64,000 bases of DNA from Dastarcus helophoroides (lineage: Eukaryota; Arthropoda; Insecta; Coleoptera; Bothrideridae). Location of the stretch: NCBI GenBank assembly GCA_028583605.1, contig CM053326.1, positions 11,788,587 to 11,852,586 of the forward strand, written 5' to 3'. The first letter of the stretch is position 1. Every line of letters starts with the position of its first letter. The notes beneath the pieces were generated by a model that saw nothing but the letters and a program-made list of their open reading frames with translations, had not been told where the DNA came from and did no database searches. This document shows positions 1-11,040 of this stretch, in pieces. Made by a program: the position numbers and the translations under genes.

Positions 1-1728
1 GACTTGGACTGGGGTGTAATCGTCATCTATTCATGTACAAAAAGTTGTATACCTTCAGATAGGAATTATAGTTGAAGAATTTGTTTTCAAACAAGATGTG
101 CATATAAGCTAATTTTTATATTATATATTTATATATTAAATTTTATTCATTAATAAAATTAGTTATTAGGGTAAATGTACGCCACATTTTGTAGCAGGGT
201 TCAAATCATTACTTATTTCATTTCAGTTTTTGTCACCAAAAATTTATATCAATATCCATCAAAATTTTTAGAAAAAGACGGATATTTGAAAGTTTTTATC
301 AACCCTTTCGCGACGTGCTATTTTCCTATTTTTAAGTATGCCCATAAGGTGGGCAATTTTCGAGGTTTATGGAATCGTATGCTCTTCGTCGTTACAGCAT
401 ACATTTACCTGAAAAGTACGATAATCGGCGTCTCTACAAGAATATTGTACTAAATTAAAAATATAATTCGGATCAATACAGCCTTCGACTATTTGCCACA
501 TTTTTTTAACAGGGAATATACGGTCTTCGGCGCGAAACCAAAATATTTTTTTGAGTTTGTTCTCAAAATTCCCAACTTAAAACTTCTACTTTTTTGTGTA
601 AAATTTCGATTTCAAAACTAGAATTTATACTTATATTAAAAATTATCACTTTTTTTTCTTGAAATCCTAGGCTTTAACAAATTTGCTTTTTTCTTGAAAT
701 TTAAATTCGAACTTGTATCAATTTTGATAAAACTCGAATATTTAATTTTTCCTGAAAAGTGTTAGATGAAATCGAAATTAAAAAAATTTGAATCAATAAA
801 TTCAGTTTGTTTATTTCGAAATTTTGAATAAACTCCAAATTTTTTCTCGATGTTTCGAATTAAAGCTCGAAATATAAAATTAATTTTATTTGCGAAATTT
901 TATAATTAAAATATAAATTTCGACAATGTAGTAAATATTTTGGGCAAAAATTCCAACTTTTTAATTAAAATGGATGGAATTATTGAGGGAAAAAGTGGAG
1001 GGTCCTAGAAGAAAAAGAGGAAGTAGTTAAGTGCTTCTAAACTTAAGTTTCCTACAAGAAAATTAAGATTTTGAGATCAACAACAGCATTTTCCAAAAAA
1101 CGTCGAAATTTCCACATCTAAGGCGAATTTTTAGGAAAAAAGATAAAAACTTTTCAAACTTATCCAAAACTTCTCCGTAAAAATGGACATTTAAGAAAAT
1201 ATTAATTTTAGAAAAAAATATCCAGTTTTAACAAGAATTGCTGGATAGAAAAAAAATGTTCTAGTTTAAACCCAAAGTTGAGACAAAAAAGAACATATTT
1301 TCACAAGAAATTAAATTTGGACTTTCAAACAGAAAAAAATTCGCAATTTTAATATTAAATAAAGGCTAAAGCTAGAAAAAAAACTTAAACTTTCAGAAAA
1401 ATAAATATAAATAATATAATAAATAAATATGTAAAAATTGAAAGTTTGAACTAGAGAAGGCCTTCATTTCAAGTTTACCTTTGAAGTTTCAACATAATTT
1501 TCAATATTCGACTTTAAACGCCAATATTTTACTTTTTGTCTTGAAACTTCAATATTTGAAAATCCTAGTTTCTAAATCAAATTGCAGGTATGTGGATTTT
1601 AGCCTAAATGTTTGAGAAAAATCAAAATCTTAATGTTAATTTAAACAATTAATTTAGGGAAGCCATTCCATTCAGATTTTTAATGTACACAAAAAAGATT
1701 GCAATCAGAGTCGAAATTTCGAGTGAAC
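1..1728. other. AT-rich stretch without a recognisable gene
   Basis: Bases 1-480 are mixed-composition sequence with a 92-codon open frame (175-453) that shows no family motif and lacks a convincing start context. From about 540 onward the sequence turns into short A- and T-rich units of the type AAATTTCGA that recur through the whole window. I see no transposase, reverse transcriptase or host exon here. Confidence 0.6.
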
Positions 1729-2199
1729 CTATACTCTGTTCATCCGACAGACATAGTTAGGCCACTCCCATAAACAAAAAGCCATATTTGAATAAATTAT
1801 TTCTATTAATTGTACTTGAAATCACACATGCCGAAATACCTCGTTAGTAACATTGACTTAAAATGATAAAACCAAGTTTTGGTTTTCATGCTACTTGGTT
1901 ATAAAACAGTGGCTTGAAGGATTCTTCGTACAAGGGAAATTGTCTTATAATTCTACACAAAGAACCAGAGGGCTGTTTTGTTGAAGATGGTTTCTTGTGG
2001 TTCGTCTCAAAGAAAACTGAAAATTATCAAAAAATTATAATTTTATTGAAAATCAAAATTTCTGTTTTTTTAATAAAATTTCATCTTATTTTTAAATTCG
2101 ACTTTTAATTAGAAGTTAAGCTTCGATATTATAAAAATAATCCACTTTACTATATTGAAAATTTAGACGTTTTTAAAGAGGTAAAGAGGTAAAATTTTT

Positions 2200-4600
2200 C
2201 AAAACAGGCTTTTAAAAAGATTTTAAAAAAGATATACTTTCCTTTTTTGCTTTTATGAACATTTTTTGACTTCTTGTTCAAAAATTTGGGTTTTCTCGAA
2301 GTTTAAGTCTCAAAATTTCGCCTTTTTTGTTTTCAACCTTCTTAAAAATTTCGTCTTCTGCTAAAAATTTGAGCTCTTTTTTTGACAAATTCCGTTTTTT
2401 TGAAAATTTTGAATATTCTGAAAATTTTGACTTTTGTTAAAAATTGCGCCTTTTTTGCAAATTCGCAAATTCAGATAAAATTGACACTCTCTTAAAATTT
2501 AGGCCTTTTCTTATAATTCTGACTGAAAATTTGTACTTTTTTCAAAATATTGACTTTTTTTAATTTTTGACATTTTCTCGTAATTCAACTTTTTTATAAA
2601 TTAAAACTTTTTTTTAAAAACTACTCTTTGTTGAACATTTGAAGTGTTTATTTGAAAAATTTAAGATTTTTCAAAATATCATCTTTTTTCAAAAATTTAT
2701 AAAAATACCTTATTTTTAAGAACTTTTTATTGAATTGTGACTTTTTTGAAAATTAATACCAGTGGCGGCTGGTCTTAAAGAGCGTAAGAGCGCGCGCTCC
2801 TCGTGAAATGAGCGATCTATTCTTTTCTGTTTAATATAAAAGACTTGGATTTATCACATTTTTAAACACAAAATAATGACCTACTACACATAATAATACT
2901 TGTGAATAACTTGGAATCAAATACACTAACGTTTGATTCCGTTATACATATTAAATATTATAAGGAAATTTAAATAAGTTGGTGCGCGCAGAATTATGCA
3001 CTTAGCGTGACTGCCGTGCGATGCCTATCAACGGTCTTCACGGGATACGGAGAAATAAACTACAGAACACCACGTTAAAGCTAGCCCGGGGTACGCCGCT
3101 CCGCGCATGTGCGATATTGCCAAATGGTGAGTACGAGTCAGAGTTTGGAGTGTGTAGTTACGTTTATGATGCTAAATGCGTAGGTCCCGGCTGATCTGAT
3201 TGCGATTGCTAATTGTGCCGCTTCCAGGCCTAACTGCCAATAGTACCGCTATTCACGAAGAGATAGCAGTACCCATTCTAGGGTCTAATTATTCATTTAT
3301 AGATTTTGATTTAAACAATTTTTTTGAGAAAGTAATGAAGACTTTATTTCTTTAAAAGATCGTAGAGCGATTTTGTTTCAAAAAAAATTTTTTTTTGTGT
3401 TTTTGTAGAGTTTAATTAAAACCTTGTAATAAAATATATTTTATTTTCAAATGCAGTTTTCATGAAATGGAAATTATAAGATAGTAATTAAATTTAATTC
3501 GTAAAAATACTATTAAATATCACAACTTTTGTGTCACTTTTGTTTCTCTTAAATTTAATATCTTGCTATGACACTGGAGTCACCTAAACTCTTAACTACT
3601 AATATTTTTGCATCTGCGCACCCCCTGTCAAAAAGTCACCAGCCGCCACTGATTAATACCAACAAGTTGAAACTATCCAAAATGTCGGCTTCTTTTTGAA
3701 ATTCTGACTGATAATTTTTTCAAAAATTTCAATTATTTAAAAGATCTTAACTTTTTAATAAAATTTACACTTTTATTCAAAATGACTTAAGTTGAAAATT
3801 TCGACTATTTTTGAAAGTTTGATTTTTTTCTAAAATATAGTTTTTTTCATGACGTATTGACCACTTTTTTTAAAAAATGTCCTAGTTTTTCTAAAATACA
3901 ACTGCTTCTGGAATTTTGAATTATTTTGAAAATATTGATTTAAACATTTCGAATTTTTTTGAAAATTAGGCTTTTTTTTGAAAAATTAGACTTTTTATCA
4001 AAATTTCAATTTAATCTCCAAATTTTAAACTTTTCTCTTTCTTTGTAGTCTTTTTAAAAAAAATCGACTTTTAAATTCGATTTAATTATTATCTAAAATT
4101 TCGTCTTTTTTAACAAAGTAGACATTCCTCTTTTCAAAATGTTGACTTTTTCTTAATGTTGACTATTTTGATTGGAAATTTTTTAAAGAGGTTGACTATT
4201 TTAAAAATTTTGAATTCCTCTCGAAATTTTTAATTATGACTAAAATTTAGACTTTTCTGAAAATTTGGTTTTTTCCACATTTTAAATCTTCTTCCTAAAA
4301 TTTCTTTCGAGATTTCAACTTTGAGTGGAAATTTTGACCTTTTTAAAATATTGACTTAAAAATTTTGACCTTGGAAACTTTGACTTCTACGAAACTTCGA
4401 ATTTTTCCAAATGTCAACTTTTTCTGGAAATTTTGACTTCTTTCAAAAAATTTGAATTTTTAAAAATTTTTACATTTTAAAATTTTGAATGTTTTAAAAA
4501 TTTTGACGTTCGAAATTCTGACTTTTTTAGAAATTCCGACTTTTTGAGAATTTGGAGTTTTTTAAAAATTAAAAATAAATTTAGAATTTTTTGAAATGAA
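2200..4600. repeat. T-rich degenerate low-complexity array (interrupted by hAT at 2760-3651)
   Basis: Short units such as TTTTGACTTTTTTC and AAAATTTCGACTTTT recur with no fixed period. All have the T-rich form on the plus strand. A short minisatellite based on TTCTTGTATA sits at about 4618-4655. No gene is visible. Confidence 0.75.
2760..3651. mobile_element. Non-autonomous hAT element, 892 bp, 8-bp target duplication
   Basis: The terminal inverted repeat is 14 bp, CAGTGGCGGCTGGT at the left end and ACCAGCCGCCACTG at the right. Both sides carry the same 8-bp target duplication ATTAATAC (2752-2759 and 3652-3659). An 8-bp duplication with CAGTGGCGG-type ends is the hAT signature. There is no transposase ORF, so it depends on an enzyme encoded elsewhere. 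The interior is richer in GC than its surroundings, with a block around 2980-3260. A shorter relative lies inverted at 10010-10483. Confidence 0.9.
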
Positions 4601-5271
4601 GTTTCAAAGAAAATATATATTCTTGTATATTCTTGTATATTGTATATTCTTGTCTAAATTCCATTTTGTGATTAAAATGGTTTTTGTAATTCTTTAACAT
4701 AAATTTTCAATTGAATCTTTGAGTTTTTGCTCTCTTTTAATTTGGGATTTTAATTCGAAATTTGAAGTAAAGATCCAAATTTAAAGAGAAAAATTTAAAG
4801 TAGTCCGAGGACCAAACTGAACATTAACGGAATATAATTCAGTTTAACCTAAAATTTAAAAAACTGAACTTCTTTATAATAAGTTTGGACAAATATTTGG
4901 ATTTAGACTTAACATTTATATTTTTTTTTGCAACATTTTCTCACAATTTAAATTTTGTGTTGAAATTCTGAATTTAAATCGATATTTCGATCAATTGAAA
5001 CATGACAAAAAGAAATATTACTTTTTAATTGCTAATGCATTCAAAATATAATTCGTTGAAATCAAAATTGTAATTAACTTTCAAAAGGTTGTTCGGTAAG
5101 CTTCCCCGTTTATAAAATTCACGAAACGCCACTGTACAATACTATTCGACTTTATTTTCTGCGATACTTTTACTGTCACAATTTATTATTATTCCTTGAT
5201 ATCGTGTGAATCTGTCTTTTTTTTGAGGGGGAAGTGGCCTTAACTATATTAGTTGGATGAACAGAGTATAG

Positions 5272-6640
5272 AACGTCCTAGAAAAATCAAGCTTTAAAAC
5301 GAAAACTGGGGAAATAGGTCGGAATTTGAAATTTAATCTTTTGAAAAAATAAATTGAAAAATTCTATCAAAAAAAAACGAAATTACAACTCTTAGACTCA
5401 AATTTTATTAAAAAATTAAAATTTTCAGATTTTAATTGAAGTTTTGGGAAGAATGTCGAAGTTTTATCTAGAAAAGAAGTTATCATTTTTATTTTAAATA
5501 TTTAGTTGCGAAACAAGTTCCAATTTTGCTCAGAAGTCAAAACTGTAGATTTTTGGGATTAAACTAAAAACTGGGATGACTTAAAAAACTGTAAATCTAC
5601 AGCTAAAACTGTTAAGTTGGCAAACGTGATTATAAACGCGAATATCTTATTATAATTTTGATTTAAAATTTTAATATTTTTTGCAGACTTTCATACGTTT
5701 CAAGTGGATTTTAAGCTCTAAATTTCGGAATGTTCTTGAAATGTTTATCTTTTCAAAAGTTGAACTTTAATTTCGTAATATCGCCTCTTTTCTCTTTTCC
5801 TAAAAAATTCGAGTAATTTTTGTTATAAATGTTAATTTTCATTTCTAATATTTCTCCTCTGTCTCCATACTTAATCAATGTCCCCTCTAATTTTTTGTAG
5901 TTATGCGCGATGCAAAATTGAGGTGAGCAAGATAATAAAATAAAAAACAAATTGCCCAATTTTTTCATAAATTTAACCTGAAATTTTGATTTTAAACATG
6001 TCATTTTTATCTTATTGTTTTTCCTCTCTTCCTAAAATTTAGGCCGTTTCTAAAAATGTTTATCTTTATATTTCGAAATTTAAATCTCTTGAATTTATAC
6101 CCAAAATACAGAAAATTTTTCCTAGTCCTTTTTCGTGACATTTCGACTGTATTTCAAATGTTTCTCGAACTTTGAAAGATTTTTTAATTGTCAATATCGC
6201 AAATGAATTTTTTTTCAAAATTAGTATCTCTCTGAAGATGATAGCTTGGCTGTCGAAACGCGTTAGAGCAGCCTTTATTGTGTTTTTTAGTCTTTCTTGG
6301 TTTCACACAATATTTGTATTTCAATTTTTGAAGATAACCAAGGACCAAAATTATGGTGTATAAACCAGATTTTTTAATGTTTCCACTTCAAACCTGAAAT
6401 ATCATTTGGTGTGTAATAATTTTTATTTTTTCATGAATTGTCGACCTATTTTCTTGACATTACGATTTTTTTCTTACAATTGAGAGTTTATACTTTCAGT
6501 GTCAGTATTTTCCAATTATTTAGGTTATTAACTCGAACATTTGAGAATTTTTAGACGAAATTTCGAGTTAAAGATCGAAATAATTAGGAAACGGTAACTC
6601 CGAATTTTGAGAAAAATCGAATTCATGCCGAAAATCTGAT
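5272..6640. repeat. AT-rich low-complexity sequence with one fold-back repeat half
   Basis: Degenerate A/T units with no coding signal. The open frames at 5753-6004 (minus) and 6172-6363 (plus) have no family motif; the second is explained by the fold-back repeat half listed separately at 6228-6355. Confidence 0.6.
6228..6355 (+). repeat. Fold-back repeat family, single arm
   Basis: This is one arm of a repeat that occurs at least eight times in the window. It starts with TATCTCTCTGAAGATG, runs through CTTGGCTGTCGAAACGCG and GTTTCACACAATATTTG, and ends near AACCAAGGACC. The CTGAAGA (6232-6238) and GAAAC (6255-6259) blocks enclose a hairpin, stem ATAGC/GCTGT with loop TTG. An open frame crosses the arm, and the same frame reappears in other copies because the copies are similar in sequence; I do not regard it as a gene. 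Confidence 0.75.
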
Positions 6641-6649
6641 AAAAATTGA

Positions 6650-8870
6650 CTTATTTGGCAGAATCTTCAGACTTCTCGAAATTTCCAGGATTATTTTTGT
6701 TGAGTTTTTTAATGTTTATTTAAATTTTGACGTAACACTCTTGGAATTTTCACATTTTCCTCAAAATCTAGAGACTATAATCTCAAAAATTAAAATTAAT
6801 TAGTTTTTTGACTTTTTTTAGAATCTACTCGGAATTTTAACCTTTTTTTCAAAATCTGAAGGTTAATTTCAAAAATCTGTTTTTTTATGAATTTCACTTT
6901 AAGTTTAACCTTTTTCTCAAAATTTAGCGTTTAATCGTGATAATTCGAGATTATTTACAATCTTCGAAAGCCTTTTCAAAATTCCAACTTTAACTTAAAA
7001 AAAAATTAATTCTGAACTTCAGATTTTGGCCATTTCCAGATTTTTGATTTTTTTTAGAATCTACTCGGAATTTTAACCTTTTTCTCAAAATCTAAAGATT
7101 AATATCTATGAATTTTGAAATCCCAGTTTTTAATTTTTTCTTCTAAATTGAGGTTTTACTCCAAGTTTTAACCTTTTTCTCAAAATCTAGAGTTTAATCG
7201 TAATAATTCGAGATTATTTATAATCTTCGAAAGCCGTTTCAAAATTCCAACTTTAAGTTAAAAAAAATTAATTGTGAGCTTTAGATTTCGGCCGTTTCAA
7301 GATATTTTGACTTTTTTGTAAAATCTACTCGAAATTTTAACCTTTTCCTCAAAATCTAAAGATTAATCTCAACAATCTGAGTTTTTCATGAATTTCGAAA
7401 TTCTAGTTTTTAAATTTTTTCTTCCAAATTGAGATTTCACTCGAAGTTTTAACATTTTTGTCAAAATTTAGCATCTAATTCTAATAATTCGGGATTATAT
7501 TTATAATCTTCACACGCCTTTTCAAAATTCCAACTTTAATTTATTAAAAAAAAATAATTTTGAACTTCAGATTTCGACCAGTCTCAGATAGTTCGACTAT
7601 TTTTAGAATACACTCGAAATTTTCACATTTTCCTTAAAATCTAGAGATTAATAATCTCAAAAATGTGAGTTTTTATGAATTTCGAAATTCCACATTGTAG
7701 TTTTTCTTCCAAATTGATATTCCACTCGAAATTTTAACCTTTTCCTTAAAATTTAGTCTTTAATCGTGAAAATTGGAGATTATTTGCAACTTTCGAAACA
7801 CATCAAAATTCCAACTTCAACTTTGAAAAATATAATTTTGAACTTCAGATTTTGACCTTTCTCGGATATTTTCGGAATTCTAACCTTTTCCTCAAAATCT
7901 AGAGATTAATCTAAAAAATTTGGGTTTTTTATGAATTTCGAAACCCAGTTTTTGATTTTTTCTTCCAAATTGAGGTTCTACTCGAAGCTCTAACTTTTGA
8001 AACATATCAAAATTCCAACTTCAACTTTAAAAAAATTAATTTTGAACTTCAGATTTCGACCTTTCTCAGATATTTTGAGTGTTTTTAGAATATACTTGGA
8101 ATTTTCACCTTTTCCTCAAAATCTAGAGATTAATCTCAAAAATCTAAGTTTTTTAAAAATTTCGAAATTCCAGTTTATAATATTTTCTTCCAAATCTTTC
8201 GAAATTGTAGACTTATTCTCGAAATTTGGCGTTTAATCATGATAATTCGAGATTATTTACAATTTTCGAAAACCTTTTCAAAATTCCAACTCAAACTATA
8301 AAAAAAATATTTTGCACTTCAGATTTATTCGACATTTCCAGATATTTTGACTCTTTTTAGAATTCATTTGGAATTTTAAACTTTTACTCAAAATTTAGAG
8401 ATTAATCTTAAAAATCAAAATCTTTAAAAATTTCGAAATTCCAATTTTCAATTTTTTCTTCCAAATTTTTCAAAATTTTAAACTTTTTCTCGAAATTTGG
8501 CGTGTAATCGCGATAATTTGGTGTTTAATCTCGATAATTTGAGGTTATATACAATTTTCGAAAACTTTTTCAAAATTCCAACTTTAACTGAAAAAAAAAA
8601 TATTTTAAACTTCAGATTTATTCGATCATTTCCAGATATTTTGACTCTTTTTAGAATTCATTTGGAATTTTAAACTTATCTTCAAAATCTAAAGATTAAT
8701 TTCAAAAATTTGGGTTTTTTATGAATTTCGAAATCCAATTTTTAACTTTTTCTTCCAAATTGAGGTTTTACTCGAAGTTTAACCTTTGCTCGAAATTTAG
8801 CGTCTAATCGCAATAATTCGAAATTATTTACAATTTTTCAAAATTCCAGTTTTTAGTCTCCAGAATTTGG
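6650..8870. repeat. Tandem array of ~280-bp monomers
   Basis: A motif close to GAACTTCAGATTTCGACC recurs near 7013, 7270, 7558, 7838, 8040, 8310 and 8605. Spacings are about 257, 288, 280, 202, 270 and 295 bp. Each unit also carries blocks resembling AAATCTAGAGATTAATCTC, TTCTTCCAAATTGAGGTTT and CGTGATAATTCGAGATTAT in the same order. That order and spacing make it a satellite-like array of roughly seven to eight degenerate copies with one shortened unit near 7838-8040. No gene is present. Confidence 0.8.
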
Positions 8871-9574
8871 CAATTTTATTTTCGAAATTTCTTTGTCTTG
8901 ACTCTTTTCTTTGAATTAATAGTCAAATTTTGAGAAAAAAGTAAGATATATAAGAAATATTTTTCTTGAAATTATATGCTTTATTGACTAAATTTTAAAA
9001 GAATAGATAAATTTTGAGAACAATCGAATTTTCTTAAAAAAAGATGACTTTAGGCAAGATGTAGAAATTTCTAAAAATATTTTTCTAACGGCGGGTTTTA
9101 CTTTTTTTTTATAAATTCTAATATGACCTTTGATGAAAAAAGTTGAAATTTTCCGAAGGTATTTTTTATTAAAATTTAAAACAATTTTGAGAAAATAAAT
9201 CAACATCGAAAAAAAAAACGAAATTTTTTAGAAAACAAAATGAATTTCACGCAGATCGACATTTTTGTAAATATTTTTCTCACGATTTTATTTTTATTGA
9301 TTGAAATTTCCAAATAAATATTTCTCATTAGTCGTTACAAAGTAGACCTAATTTTGAGAAAATAAACGAATTTTGAAAAAAAATGTCATTTTTAGAAAAA
9401 AAAACGAATTTGGTGAAGAGTGAAATTTCCTAAAATATTTTTCCCCTGGTTTTTAATTTTGTATTTGTAAATTCCGATAAAACCTTGAAATTTCGTGAAA
9501 AATGTTGAAATTTCCCAAGATTAATTTTCTATTACAATGTTGACCTAATTCTGAAAAAAAAGACGAAATTTCTA
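8870..9574. repeat. A-rich low-complexity array
   Basis: Units such as AAATTTTGAGAAAA and GAAAAAAGTTGAAATTT dominate, with opposite strand polarity to the 2.2-4.6 kb array. The minus-strand open frame 8988-9206 lies wholly in these units and is judged spurious. Confidence 0.65.
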
Positions 9575-9581
9575 GTTGACT

Positions 9582-9990
9582 TCTTTTTTTAAGTTCAATC
9601 CACTTGCAAAGAATAACCCCATTATGATTTCAGAGCACCGCGAGTGGGATGCAGAAACAAGGATAGGCTGTAATTTTTGGGGAAAATTCCATTCGGTAAC
9701 AAATTCCATAACATGAAAGTTGTATAGAAGAAAAGAGTCTCCGTAGACAGAAGTACTCGCTGTGTCAAGCTGGACCGCACAGCAATTTTCTGTCTCCGAC
9801 TGTCTTGTTTGTTTCAAGAATCTTGCCCTTGGGGAGATCAATCCTATTAGTTCCTGCGAGGATCTCCCATGCAAGTACTTGTAGAGACAAGCCATCAACC
9901 ATCCGCCTGTGCTCAACTGTTTCGAGAAATTCCGAGCATACCCTCGTCATCAATTAGGCGAATCGCTCTTCTTTGAATCGAATCCAAAAG
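9582..9990 (-). pseudogene. C-terminal fragment of non-LTR retrotransposon ORF2 (outer copy)
   Basis: Reading the minus strand gives a segment with YKYLHGRSSQELI, then PRARFLKQTRQSE, then VQLDTASTSVYGDSFL. This is the conserved tail found at the end of ORF2 in many Jockey/CR1/L2-like elements, just before the 3' untranslated region. Two overlapping frames are needed to follow it: one runs 9765-9953, the other 9572-9916. A frame break is therefore present. The fragment ends near 10009, where a hAT element interrupts the copy. Confidence 0.7.
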
Positions 9991-10009
9991 AGCCAAAGTG
10001 TGCTTTGGG

Positions 10010-10483
10010 CAGGTGGCGGCTGGTGACTTTTTGACAGGGGATGCGCAGATGCAAAAATATTAGTAGTTAAGAGTTTAGGTGACTCCAGTACCACAGCAAG
10101 GTATTAAATTTAAAAGAAACTAAAGTGATACAAAAGTGTGTTATTTAATAGTATTTTTACAAATTAAATTTAATTAACATTTTATAATCTCCAAAATATT
10201 TGTGGATTATTATTTCTAAATTATTTTCATCGGGTACAAAAAAAACATAATCGACATTTCTGAGTCCCTTTAAAGTACTCTGTACGGTTGCACCTCTTTA
10301 TGGCTCTAGGTTACTTAATTAAAATTGTTTGCTTTCATAGGAATAAAATTATATAACTTTTTCATGAAAACTGCATTTGAAAATAAAATATATTTTCTTA
10401 CAAAGTTCCAATTAAACTCTGCAAAAACACAAAAAAAATATTTTCGTGCGCGCTCTTGCGCTCTTTAAGACCAGCCGCCACTG
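10010..10483. mobile_element. Non-autonomous hAT element, ~474 bp, inverted relative to the copy at 2760
   Basis: It begins CAGGTGGCGGCTGGTGAC and ends ACCAGCCGCCACTG. The left end matches the reverse complement of the right end of the 2760-3651 element (TTTTTGACAGGGG, then GCGCAGATGCAAAAATATT). The right end contains CGCGCTCTTGCGCTCTTTAAGACC, the mirror of the other element's left end. Flanks GCTTTGGG and GTTTTTGGG are imperfect copies, consistent with a degraded 8-bp duplication. It splits the retrotransposon 3' region, and an uninterrupted version of that site is readable near 40376-40395. No ORF. Confidence 0.82.
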
Positions 10484-10510
10484 GTTTTTGGGTCTAAACT
10501 TCAAATATGA

Positions 10511-10710
10511 GAACAGTATTGATGCGTGTTATCGGCTCGATAATTAAAACTTTGTAAATTGTAAACCCTTTACTTCAAATTTATTTCGGAACAATACGAT
10601 TATGATCCAACGCTTATCTGCCGTATGATTCATTCTCGCGGTCGCTTCTCATTATGAAATATTTCCAGAGAGTTCCTTAACTATACAATCACTAATACAA
10701 ATTTTTATAA
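10511..10710 (-). repeat. Degraded remnant of the solo-LTR family
   Basis: Two blocks match the LTR family described at 22012-22386 in inverse orientation: GATGCGTGTTATCGGCTCG near 10521 and CGCTTATCTGCCGTATGATTC near 10610, followed by CTCGCGGTCGCTT. The intervening sequence is diverged. It lies inside the outer non-LTR copy, so it inserted after that copy. Confidence 0.6.
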
Positions 10711-11040
10711 CTAAGGTTTTTTACAGTATTCTAGAGTTGACCTAACTTGAGCTTTGTATAGAGCGAGCAGCTGATGAGATGTAAAGAACTTTTTAACTCT
10801 AAAAAGAAAGCTTAGCTTCTAAGGGGCGGACTTGGCCATAGCGCGCACATTATTGTCCCAAGAGAAGTTAGTGCTCACATTCAATCCTAGGATAGACAGA
10901 TTTTTTTTTTAAGTTTAATCCACTCGCAAATGGTAACCCCATTATGCTTTCAAAGCACTGCGAGTAGGATGCCGAAACAAGGATAGATGGCGATGAACCG
11001 CCTTCTTAAGCAAGGACAGGTTGTTATTTTTGGGGAAAAT

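Larger units (their letters stand above)
1729..5271. mobile_element. Stretch bounded by a ~45-bp inverted repeat, possible decayed DNA element
   Basis: The left end (1729-1770) starts CTATACTCTGTTCATCC and continues into AGTTAGGCCACT. The right end (about 5225-5271) contains the inverse complement, reading AGTGGCC then GGATGAACAGAGTATAG. The ten outermost bases are perfectly inverted, and the trinucleotide AAC flanks both ends (1726-1728 and 5272-5274). The interior is almost entirely T-rich low-complexity units plus the hAT element at 2760-3651, and no transposase is visible. It may be a non-autonomous element or an old element swollen by repeat expansion. The superfamily is unknown. Confidence 0.45.

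Noticed and set aside
175..453. 92-codon plus-strand ORF near the window start
   Set aside because: No motif, no convincing initiation context, composition no different from chance frames in AT-rich DNA.
6172..6363. Recurring protein-like frame containing SLKMIAWLSKRVRA in several places (6172, 21748, 37832)
   Set aside because: The frame reappears only because the fold-back repeat is copied. Start points differ, and the same DNA is better explained by a conserved hairpin.
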